A DNA stretch of 64,000 nt from Metridium senile (Eukaryota; Cnidaria; Anthozoa; Actiniaria; Metridiidae), in assembly GCA_949775045.1 (NCBI GenBank), contig OX459106.1, positions 2,220,727-2,284,726 of the forward strand, in the 5' to 3' direction. Of the stretch, positions 1-11,400 are shown in pieces. Below the pieces are notes generated by a model. It did no database searches and was not told the DNA's origin. It saw only the letters and a list, made by a program, of their open reading frames with translations. Both the position numbers and the translations under genes were made by a program. Every line of letters starts with the position of its first letter. The stretch's first letter is position 1.

Positions 1-632
1 CCATGAAAAATGCACTTCTTTTTCTCATGAAAACCAAACAGGTCTTTCCATTGAATGACGTCATACCCTGTACGGGCGTACGTGACAACAATACAGAAGT
101 CGTGCAAGTTGTCATGTACACTGACACACTGTTTACGCCATCATGTCACACAACACTCTTGCGGAATTGAGGGAAAGTTTCTCATCGACACAAACTTTTT
201 TTCATCAAAAAAGGATTTTAAAAGCAAACTATCAATGGATGTTACTTTTCTGTAAGTAGAAAATCATATAATAAATGTAAGTTTGCTGTCATATGCATGG
301 AGTTGTTGTCGTTTTATTTTAATCCGTATTTACAGTCTTTGCAACAAATCCTCACTTACAATCAATTCGGTAGTCTTTTCAACAAAAACGTGATGTGTAC
401 AAAATTACATTTTTTTTACCCCCTATTGCAGGAGATACGCTAGGGTAGAGTACCTGTTCTTAGCATTTATGGAATTCGTTTGGTGGCACAGTGGGCGGAT
501 TTATTGGAATAAGATGCGGACATTTTTCGCTTAGCGTATTATATATATATGATAATAATATATCTATATAAATGATATAATAAAAGCTAAAAAAAAAACA
601 TAAAAAGTAGGGGGAAAAAAAACAATTGCAAA

Positions 633-700
633 GGGACTCACGAAGACTCGAACTTTGGTCATCGGTTACAAATGCCGAGAATTAACCACGCGCGCCACGA
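633..700 (-). repeat. tRNA-like segment inside the 2.34-kb unit
   Basis: Read on the minus strand, this has an A-box-like start (TGGCGCGCGTGGTTAA) and a B-box-like AGTTCGAGTCTT at suitable spacing, with a weak anticodon stem. No 7-bp acceptor stem can be formed, so it is a tRNA-derived (SINE-like) fossil, not a working tRNA gene. The same segment recurs at 2973-3040 and 5996-6063. A second B-box-like sequence, GGGTTCGAGCCCC, occurs on the plus strand near 1013 in each unit. Confidence 0.5.
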
Positions 701-3311
701 AAAAAACACTATTTGCATAACAATACGCAGTGCATTCATGCGATACACTAGGTTATTGTGTCCTCTAAAACAATCGGTAGACACGATGGTGGAGCGGTAA
801 GGTGCGTTCATTATGGCCTAGGATCCGAGCGTTTCCTCCCTCTTTGACTGCAAAACTATCTGTCAGGCCAGCAATCGATAGCATGGTGGGGGACCCAAAT
901 CTCCTGCCTTAATGTAAATCCATACGACGATTCAGCGCTTTGTACGTCTGGATGTATGGTCCTTGTTTACGTTTTGCATAAAATTAGCATATCAATTCAA
1001 TCTTACGGACCCGGGTTCGAGCCCCACTTTGAGTAACCTTTTGAGTAACCTTTTTTTTGTTTCTTTTTTATCACAAATATTTACTATAAAAAAAAATTAT
1101 ATTACTACACAGTAAATCAAAAGTAGCGTCTAAACTAGAATATTTTTGCTTCTGTATTTTGTTTTTGTTCTGTATGATAGATCAGTTAGTAGCTACCACT
1201 TCCCTCGTGCTATGGTTTTTCAGACCCACGGCGCCCTTTTCACAGATTTTTTTACAGATTACTTCAAATTCAGTATAGTTACAGTGCGCTACTGAAAGCG
1301 AAGCCACCCAAACAAATTTCAAAATAAATAGTATTTGAGAAAGAAAAAAAAAAGTCATCACTCGTGATAATAAAATTGCTTGCGTTTGTCCTGTTAGACA
1401 TAAAGTGTGCTGCAGCTTAATGTTTTTTAACTGACACATTAGTAGAGTGCAAACTATAATCAAATCACTAAGGCTGCGTTCATTATGTATGGCAGAGGGG
1501 GGGGGGCAGGTGAAATCGAGGAGGATCTGGAAAACAATTTACAAGACAAGGGGATGTGAATTTTTTATCAGAAAAGTGGGAGGATACCAAGGGGGAGTAG
1601 ATACATTTTTATTCTTGAGAGATGGGCGGGGGGGGGGGGGAGGTTGTTAAATCTTTAGTATAAACCAACTGTCTATGTAGTAGGTCAAATTATGCCTTAT
1701 TTTCAAAATCAACAAAAAACATTTCAGTCGTTTTATTTTGACAAAATGACAGATAATAGAAATTGAAAATACCAAGCGCGCGCTCAATGACGTGTGACGC
1801 CAAGTCAAAATCTATTCAAAACACATGGAAATTCTCCACTGTTTTAGTCATTTTCTTGCTCAAGCCTTTTATTTTAAGGGCTGAACTGATAGCATGATTT
1901 TAGTGCTAAAACTACTCTAACTATGTGAACAACGGAAGAAAAAAGAAAAGTTCAAAAACAGCTTTCAGCTTCAAATTATAAAAACTGGCTAAATTTCTCA
2001 AACAAAAGAATCGTGTGATAACGTCAGTTAGCGCGCGCACTTCAAGTCAAATTTCTTTCAGAAAACATCAACATTATTTTCTTTTTTGCATTTTCTTGCT
2101 CGTATTTGTACGTCACGAATCAAAGAAAAGCATTTGATTTAGTACTAAGCTTTTAGAAGTATTAGGAGAATCAACAAATTAACGTTTCGTTTCAAACAAC
2201 AAGTTTTCAAAACCGCCGCACTTTTGTAAGGCAGGCAATAGTAAGTATACGTTAACAAAATCGGCTGAAATTAATTCAAAGGATTTTAGAGATCCACAAA
2301 AAGACACTGTAAGAGTTTTATTCAATTACTAGTCGGAGTAGCCATGAAAAATTCACTACTTTTTCTCATGAAAACCAAACAGGTCTTTCCATTGAATGAC
2401 GTCATACCCTGTACGGGCGTACGTGACAACAATACAGAAGTCGTGCAAGTTGTCATGTACACTGACACACTGTTTACGCCATCATGTCACACAACACTCT
2501 TGCGGAATTGAGGGAAAGTTTGTCATCGACACAAACTTTTTTTCATCAAAAAAGGATTTTAAAAGCAAACTATCAATGGATGTTACTTTTCTGTAAGTAG
2601 AAAATCATATAATAAATGTAAGTTTGCTGTCATATGCATGGAGTTGTTGTCGTTTTATTTTAATCCGTATTTACAGTCTTTGCAACAAATCCTCACTTAC
2701 AATCAATTCGGTAGTCTTTTCAACAAAAACGTGATGTGTACACAATTACATTTTTTTTACCCCCTATAGCAGGAGATACGCTAGGGTAGAGTACCTGTTC
2801 TTAGCATTTATGGAATTCGTTTGGTGGCACAGTGGGCGGGTTTATTGGAATAAGATGCGGACATTTTTCGCTTAGTGTATTATATATATGATAATAATAT
2901 ATCTATATAAATGATATAATAAAAGCTAAAAAAAAAACATAAAAAGTAGGGGAAAAAAAAAACAATTGCAAAGGGACTCACGAAGACTCGAACTTTGGTC
3001 ATCGGTTACAAATGCCGAGAATTAACCACGCGCGCCACGAAAAAAACACTATTTGCATAACAATACGCAGTGCATTCATGCGATACACTAGGTTATTGTG
3101 TCCTCTAAAACAATCGGTAGACACGATGGTGGAGCGGTAAGGTGCGTTCATTCATGGCCTAGGATCCGAGCGTTTCCTCCCTCTTTGACTGCAAAACTAT
3201 CTGTCAGGCCAGCAATCGATAGCATGGTGGGGGACCCAAATCTCCTGCCTTAATGTAAATCCATACGACGATTCAGCGCTTTGTACGTCTGGATGTATGG
3301 TCCTTGTTTAA

Positions 3312-4023
3312 GGTTACGGTCCACGTTCGCGGTGTGCTTTCACATGCTCTCAGTTAAAAGTTTGTTTACCGCGTCATTTTACAATAATAATAGACATATT
3401 ATATATCATTTTAAAGCTTATATAACAGAGAATAAGACTGTGTATGTTTTGTTATATAAAACAATTTTCTGTAAGATATGCTCTTCAAAAAAACTCAAAA
3501 TTAACCGCCTTCAGTGCGAGTTGTTTAAAAAAGTATAAGTCAAAAAGTTCATACTGCTTTGCCGTCATTTCTTCGTTATTTCAATCAACACATATTGGTC
3601 TTCCAAATCGTGTCCAGTTTTTTTGATAAAAGTCTTAGTTTTATAGTTATGGCCCGTTTTGTTATTTAACTTGAAGTTTTAACAATGAGTCGACTTTGAA
3701 ACACATTTATTCAAGAACGAAGCATTTTATCGAAAAAACTGAACACGGTTTTGAACACATGTATGTGCTGATTGACATAATTAAGAAATGACGGCAAAGT
3801 AGTTGGAACTTTTGGACTTATACTTTTTTTAATGAAAGTGCTCGATTTTGAGATTTTACGTGAAGCATTGGTTAAAGATATTATTTGTCTTAAAAAAAAC
3901 TTACATAGTCTTATTCTCTGTTATATAAGCTTTAAAATGATATATACTTTGTCTATCTTTATTGTTAAGTGACGCGCTAAACAATTTTTAACTGAGAGCA
4001 CCCCGCGAACGTGGACGGTAACC
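3312..4023. mobile_element. 712-bp TTAA-flanked non-autonomous element in repeat copy 2
   Basis: TTAA at 3308-3311 and 4024-4027 flank the element, which begins GGTTACGGTCCACGTTCGCG and ends with its imperfect inverse (CGCGAACGTGGACGGTAACC). Repeat copy 3 has the empty site, a single TTAA in the same context near 6330. A TTAA duplication is the hallmark of piggyBac-type transposition. The interior has no transposase and itself contains inverted stretches. It is a MITE-like element that inserted after the array units had formed. Confidence 0.85.
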
Positions 4024-6867
4024 TTAAGTTTTGCATAAAATTAGCATATCAATTCAATCTTACGGACCCGGGTTCGAGCCCCACTTTGAGTAACCTTTTG
4101 AGTAACCTTTTTTTTGTTTCTTTTTTATCACAAATATTTACTATAAAAAAAATTATATTACTACACAGTAAATCAAAAGTAGCGTCTAAACTAGAATATT
4201 TTTGCTTCTGTATTTTGTTTTCGTTCTGTATGATAAATCAGTTAGTAGCTACCACTTCCCTCGTGCTATGGTTTTTCAGACCCACGCCCTTTTCACAGAT
4301 TTTTTTTACAGATTACTTCAAATTCAGTATAGTTACAGTGCGCTACTGAAAGCGGGGCCACCCAAACAAATTTCAAAATAAATAGTATTTGAGAAAGAAA
4401 GAAAAAAGTCATCACTCGTGATAATAAAATTGCTTGCATTTGTCCTGTTAGACATAAAGTGTGCTGCAGCTTAATGTTTTTTACTGACACATTAGTAGAG
4501 TGCAAACTATAATCAAATCACTAAGGCTGCGTTCATTATGTATGGCAGAGGGAGGTGGGGTAGGTGAAATTGAGGGGGATCTACAAAAATTTACAAGAAA
4601 AGGGGGATGTGAAATTTTTTATGGATACCAAGGGGGGAGTGGATACATTTTTCTTTTCTTGAGAGGGGTGATTGTTAAATTTTTAGTATAAACCAACTGG
4701 CTATGTAGTAGGTCAAATTATGCCTTATTTTCAAAATCAACAAAAAAACATTTCAGTCGTTTTATTTTGACAAAATGACAGATAATAGAAAGTGAAAATA
4801 CCAAGCGCGCGCTCAATGACGTGTGACGCCAAGTCAAAATCTATTGAAAACACATGGAAATTCTCCACTGTTTTAGTCATTTTCTTGCTCAAGCCTTTTA
4901 TTTTAAGGGCTGAAAATAGCTTTATTTAGTGCTAAAACTACTCTAACTATTTGTACAACCGAAGAATAAAGAAAAAATCAAAAACAGTTTTAAGCTTCAA
5001 ATTAAAAGAAACTGGCTAAATTTCTCAAACAAAAGAATCGTGTGATAACGTCAGTTAGCACGCGCACTTCAAGTCAAATTTCTTTCAGAAAACATCAACA
5101 TTATTTTCTTTTTTGCATTTTCTTGCTCGTATTTGTCGGTCACGAATCAAAGAAAAGCATTTGATTTAGTACTAAGCTTTTAGAAGTATTAGGAGAATCA
5201 ACAAATTAACGTTTCGTTTCAAACAACAAGTTTTCAAAACCGCCGCACTTTTGTAAGGCAGGCAATAGTAAGTATACGTTAACAAAATCGGCTGAAATTA
5301 ATTCAAAGGATTTTAGAGATCCACAAAAAGACACTGTAAGAGTTTTATTCAATTACTAGTCGGAGTAGCCATGAAAAATTCACTACTTTTTCTCATGAAA
5401 ACCAAACAGGTCTTTCCATTGAATGACGTCATACCCTGTACGGGCGTACGTGACAACAATACAGAAGTCGTGCAAGTTGTCATGTACAGACACACTGTTT
5501 ACGCCATCATGTCACACAACACTCTTGCGGAATTGAGGGAAAGTTTCTCATCGACACAAACTTTTTTTCATCAAAAAAGGATTTTAAAAGCAAACTATCA
5601 ATGGATGTTACTTTTCTGTAAGTAGAAAATCTTATAATAAATGTAAGTTTGCTGTCATATGCATGGAGTTGTTGTCGTTTTATTTTAATCCGTATTTACA
5701 GTCTTTGCAACAAATCCTCACTTACAATCAATTCGGTAGTCTTTTCAACAAAAACGTGATGTGTACAAAATTACATTTTTTTTTACCCCCTATTGCAGGA
5801 GATACGCTAGGGTAGAGTACCTGTTCTTAGCATTTATGGAATTCGTTTGGTGGCACAGTGGGCGGGTTTATTGGAATAAGATGCGGACATTTTTCGCTTA
5901 GCGTATTATATATATGATAATAATATATCTATATAAATGATATAATAAAAGCTAAAAAAAAACATAAAAAGTAGGGGAAAAAAAAAACAAACAAAGGGAC
6001 TCACGAAGACTCGAACTTTGGTCATCGGTTACAAATGCCGAGAATTAACCACGCGCGCCACGAAAAAAACACTATTTGCATAACAATACGCAGTGCATTC
6101 ATGCGATACACTAGGTTATTGTGTCCTCTAAAACAATCGGTAGACACGATGGTGGAGCGGTAAGGTGCGTTCATTCATGGCCTAGGATCCGAGCGTTTCC
6201 TCCCTCTTTGACTGCAAAACTATCTGTCAGGCCAGCAATCGATAGCATGGTGGGGGACCCAAATCTCCTGCCTTAATGTAAATCCATACGACGATTCAGC
6301 GCTTTGTACGTCTGGATGTATGGTCCTTGTTTAAGTTTTGCATAAAATTAGCATATCAATTCAATCTTACGGACCCGGGTTCGAGCCCCTCTTTGAGTAA
6401 CCTTTTTTTTTGTTTCTTTTTTATCACATATATTTACTATAAAAAACATTATATTACTACACAGTAAATCAAAAGTAGCGTCTAAACTGGAATATTTTTG
6501 CTTCTGTATTTTGTTTTTGTTCTGTATGATAAATCAGTTAGTAGCTAGCACTTCCCTCGTGCTATGGTTTTTCAGACCCACGCCCTTTTCACAGATTTTT
6601 TTACAGATTACTTCAAATTCAGTATAGTTACAGTGCGCTACTGAAAGCGGGGCCACCCAAACAAATTTCAAAATAAATAGTATTTGAGATAAAAAAAAAA
6701 GTCATCGCTCGTGATAATAAAATTGCTTGCGTTTGTCCTGTTAGACATAAAGTGTGCTGCAGCTTAGTGTTTTTTTACTGACACATTAGTAGAGTGCAAA
6801 CTATAATCAAATCACAAAGGCTGCGTTCATTATGTATGGAAGAGGTAGGGGCAGGTGAAATTTAGGG

Positions 6868-7277
6868 TACCCTGGGTACCAGGGGTTATTTTCTCCTTGC
6901 TTTATCGTTTGCTTTAGCGTTTGTAAATTTGACGGTTTGTTGACGGTTTGTTATTCAACGAATCTAACCCCTGGCCAAATGAGCTTAGAATCTCACTTCC
7001 ATGCTGTTTTGATTGACACCGCCAATTATAGCCATATTTGGAAACTTGGCAAACTTGTTGACATCTTGCTGTCAGCTTTCATCCAATCAAAGGTCTTCAT
7101 AGACTTAAACCAATCAGAAGGCCGGGGTCACGCAGCGATCCCTCGCTTCTGATTGGCTCGGCGAATTCAAAAGAATAGGCTCGTTTGGCTAGAGGGTTTC
7201 TCTTGAAAAAAAACGAACACAGACGTACAAATGATAAATACGAATACTAGATCAAGAAACCCTCTAGTTTCTAGGGT
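6868..7277. mobile_element. About 410-bp inverted-repeat element in repeat copy 3
   Basis: AAATTTAGGG occurs immediately on both sides (6858-6867 and 7278-7287), while copies 1 and 2 have one related GAAATYGAGG site without the insert. The ends are imperfect inverse repeats (ACCCTGGGTACCAGGGG against ACCCTAGAAACTAGAGGG). The 8-10 bp target duplication would suit a hAT or Mutator-like non-autonomous element. No coding capacity is seen. Confidence 0.7.
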
Positions 7278-7556
7278 AAATTTAGGGGGATCTGGAAAAA
7301 GTTTTACAAGACAAGGGGGATGTGAATTTTTTTATCAGAAAAGTGGGGGGATAACAAGGGGGGAGTGGATACATTTTTTTTTCTTGAGAGGGCCGGGGGG
7401 TGATTGTTTAATTTTTAGTATAAACCAACTAGCTATATAGTAGGTCAAACTATGCCTTATTTTGAAAAACAAAAACAAAAAAACATTTCAGTCGTTTTAT
7501 TTTGACAAAATGACAGATAATAGAAAGCGAAAATACCATCACAGCACATCCATCAC

Positions 7557-7652
7557 ATATCATTTCACATTGTATTGCATCTCAACACATATCATTTCAC
7601 ATTGTATCGCATCTCAACACATATCATTTCACATTGTATCGCATCTCATCAC
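7557..7652. repeat. Three 32-bp tandem repeats
   Basis: Three near-identical 32-bp units (ATATCATTTCACATTGTATY followed by GCATCTCAACAC) start where repeat copy 3 breaks off. Confidence 0.8.
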
Positions 7653-7817
7653 AACACAATAATAGAATAATAATAATAACAATAATAAAAGCATTTATTT
7701 AAACACGATGATCTACATACGCAGCTTAGCTGATGTGGTCATGTGAATATATAATATATATATATATTATAATAGGCTATCAGGCTAGGCTAGGCTTGCT
7801 ATAGGCTAGGCTACAGT

Positions 7818-7912
7818 TGTAGCGAGGCGAGGCGAGCCGAGCCTACAGGCTCCGAGCCGAGCCTACAGGCTCGGAGCCGAGCCAGCAGGCTCCAAGCCGA
7901 GCCGAGCCGAGA
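7818..7912. repeat. GC-rich GAGCCGAGCC minisatellite
   Basis: A short run of GAGCCGAGCCTACAGGCTCC variants, much richer in GC than its surroundings. The inner TACAGGCTC/GAGCC parts can fold back on themselves. No function seen. Confidence 0.6.
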
Positions 7913-8039
7913 ACAATATGCGAAACTACACTCTGTTTGGCCCTAATTCAGTTAATCAGTTCGGCGCTTCATAAAAATGCCATTATACTTTGTGGTATAA
8001 TGTGTGTTTTATGCAATTGCAATTATAGAAGCCCGAAAA

Positions 8040-8086
8040 CAATTTCGGGACTTCAACGAGATTTGAACCCATGACCTTTGCAGTAC
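8040..8086 (-). repeat. tRNA-derived SINE 3'-half fragment
   Basis: On the minus strand, GGTCATGGGTTCAAATCTCG contains a B-box (GGTTCAAATCT) in the setting of a tRNA T-arm. No matching A-box is clear upstream, so it looks like a truncated tRNA-derived SINE. Confidence 0.4.
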
Positions 8087-8286
8087 CGAATAGAATAAAA
8101 TGAAATAGAATGGAATAGAATGCAAAATCGGCCATGTTAAACATGCCTAAAACAAGTAAAATGAATATTCAGCTGCTTTTTTCATTAACCCGTGATACAA
8201 AGTGTATTAATTATAAAAACATTTGGATAGTACGCGCATGTTGATTGATCATGACCGTGATCATTGACCGTGTTTCATGGGCTTAT

Positions 8287-8395
8287 GAAAACTTCGATAC
8301 ATTTGGGAGAATTCTGGAGCAGGTCCAAACACTTGACTTCGTCTCATGTTTGGACTGATCTGCTCTCGAATTCTCCCAAATGCATCTCGGTTTTC
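8287..8395. repeat. Hairpin with about 44-bp imperfect arms
   Basis: Left arm 8287-8330 and right arm 8348-8395 are imperfect inverse repeats sharing ATTTGGGAGAATTC and GGTCCAAAC/GTTTGGAC. It lies just beyond the last exon of the minus-strand gene and is followed by a poly-C run at 8409-8429. Confidence 0.7.
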
Positions 8396-8468
8396 ATTGG
8401 AACGTTGAACCCCCCCCCCCCCCCCCCCCTCCCTACCCCTTCGGAAAGGCTATAAATTATATTCTCTT

Positions 8469-11400
8469 TCATTCTTTATGAGTTTTGTTTTGGCTTTCTT
8501 TCTTTTGCTTCTTCACCATTTCTCTAATATAGTTCCATCGTCTCCATGATAGTTCATCTTGCACTGAACTAGGCAAGAAGGTGTCAAAAATCCAACTCTG
8601 GAAACATCCAATAAACAAATATCAGCAACTGTTATTTTAATTTAGTTAGCATACAGCTATTTCAAAAATGTTGAATACTGAATATAGTGCATTCCATTTG
8701 CATTAATTATCTTTCAAGCAAAAAGATAGTATAAAATGTAAATATTGTACCGGTACAGTGAAACCCCTCTATACCGGACCCTCAATATACCGGAATCCTC
8801 TCTAAACCGGACAAAAGCTTTGGTCCGGAAATTTTTCCATATATCTTTTGTAAAATTAACCTCAGTATACCGGAACCTCTCTACTCCGGAAACCGGACGA
8901 TATTTTCGGTACCAAACGATATTTGACAGTAGAATTCAACCCCGCTAATCCGGAACACGTAACCTAAACACTCATTTCTTTAAAGACTAATTCACTGTTT
9001 TACTATATAAAGTGTTCGGGGAAAAATGAAAAGTGTATAAACCACACTTCTTCAAATAAAATCATCATCCATTGCACTGCTATACTGTTTTTAATCATAT
9101 CTTTTTTGTCATCACTAGCAAATCCTGCAATCTGATTGGATAAAAAGTGTGGAATTTAAGCATTAATTGCACTATTTTGGATCATTAATAGCATCATTTG
9201 AAATCTTGCATCTTTTTAAAAAACCGGCTGCCAATCACAAGATCAGACAGACATGTCATTTTTAACCAATCACATCAAAGAATCAAAGAAGCCATTTGGA
9301 TGTTACTATTGGAGAAAAAAACACTATTTTGACTTTAATATGATAATTATTAACAATCAATTCCTAGCAATGGTAAAATATAGTTACTTTATTTATGGAC
9401 GACATACTTTTGTGAAAACAGGATTGGCCAGAAAATATTATGCAAAAATAAAGTTTTAACTTTTTTTATCATAAACTTTTGAAAATAAATGGTTACACTT
9501 AATAGTCTTAACTATGTTTCTCAAGTATTAATGATAGTGTTTGTACCTTCAATGAGTGAGTCCAATATCCACAAGTCCTTGATTCCACTCCAACTGTTCC
9601 AAGTGCTTGGTTGACAAATTCATCAGCATTTGGGACATAACTTGGTAATTTAGCAAAGCTAGTCATGTTGGTCTTAACCGTTCCTGGCATAATAGACTGT
9701 AAAAAAGACAATGTAGGTTGTAGTGTACAACTATTTCAATTAACGTTGTCCATCTGGAATGGTTGATCTGAGACCGATAGGAATTGTTATAGGAGTTCAT
9801 TAATAGGAGTTCATATAGGAGTTCATTAAATTTCAAATACATTGTTTTAATCACACTTGAATGGTGCTGAATTACAAAAAACAGTATTTCAGAAGTAAAC
9901 ATTAATATACAAGCGTACGTGATTATAATAGTTCATTTGCAGTTTAACGAGCTCCCACAATTCCTATCGGTCTCAGATCAACCATTCCAGATGGACAACG
10001 TTAATTGAAATAGGTGTATACAAGATGCCTGTGGTAAATGTGAAATACTCCAGTTTCACGTTATCTAGCACTGTTGTACTTTTTGACAAAGGGTACATTT
10101 GTACTGGCTAAGCCTGGATTTGTTGTTAAAATATTCACAAATTCATAATAGAAATCACATTTGAATTTTAAAGTCTGAATCCAGGTTATCCGTGTATTTA
10201 ACAAGGTAGTGCAAATGTAAAATGCTTCATGAAAGCATAATTTATAAAAAAAATCTCAAAGGTAAAGAGAAGTTGACAATGGTGATGATGATGGCGATTA
10301 TGATGATGACAGTGATGATGGTGATGAAAGTGATGATGATGATGATAGTGGTGATGATGACAGTGATGATTATGATGGCAGTGGTGGGGATGATGTTGAT
10401 GATGATGGTGGCAGTGATAGTGATGATGGTGATGGTGATGACAGTAATGATGACAATAATGATGATGATGATATTGGTGCATAATGATGATGATGACAGT
10501 GATGTTGATGATGATGATGGTCAAAATCATAATGGAAAAACAAAAGAAAGGGAAAGCAACTAATAATTAGACAACATGATTTTGCCTGACACAATTATCA
10601 CATACCTGAACAATAATGCCTTTATCAGAATACTCTCTGTGAAGACATCTACTGAAGAAATCTACAAAAGCCTGAACAAAATAATTTGACAGTTATTTAA
10701 GCTACGATCTAAGTGGAGCTCTTCTGAACACACTCTTCAGGCATCAGGTTTTTCAATGTCTTACAAGTCTACTTTAGATATTTTGTTTTTTAATAAAAAT
10801 AATATGAATCAATAACAATATCATCATCATCATCAGTCTAAAGTAGACTTGGTGGTGATGATGATGATGATGTTGGTGGTGATGACAGTGATGATGATGG
10901 TGGTGATGACAGTGATGATGATGGTGGTGATGATGATGATGATGATGGTGGTGGTGATGCCAGTGATGATGATGTTGGTGGCGATGACAGTGATGATGAT
11001 GGTGGTGATGATGATGATGATGATGGTGGTGGTGATGACAGTGATGATGATGGTGGTGATGATGATGATGATGATGGTGGTGGTGATGACAGTGATGATG
11101 ATGTTGGTGGTGATGACAGTGATGATGATGGTGGTGATGATGATGATGATGATGGTGGTGTGGATGACAGTGATGATGATGGTGGTGATGATGATTATGA
11201 TGATGGTGGTGGTGATGACAGTGATGATGATGATGATGATGGTGGTGGTGATGACAGTGATGATGGTGGTGGTGATGATGATGATGATGATGGTGGTGGT
11301 GATGACAGTGATGATGATGGTGGTGATGATGATTATGATGATGGTGGTGGTGATGACAGTGATGATGATGATGATGGTGGTGGTGATGACAGTGATGATG

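Larger units (their letters stand above)
1..7538. repeat. Tandem array of three 2.34-kb repeat units
   Basis: Copies start at 1, 2342 and 5369, each with CCATGAAAAATKCACT. The first spacing is 2341 bp. The second is 3027 bp because copy 2 carries a 712-bp insertion. Copy 3 also has an insertion and stops matching near 7538, where a different short repeat begins. Copies are nearly identical over long stretches, differing by point changes and homopolymer lengths. Each holds an AT-rich tract, a tRNA-like segment and a G-rich stretch. Short reading frames inside are not conserved in frame between copies. A diverged inverted relative of part of the unit lies at 53480-53940, so the unit derives at least in part from an interspersed repeat. 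No transposase or reverse transcriptase is visible. Confidence 0.9.
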
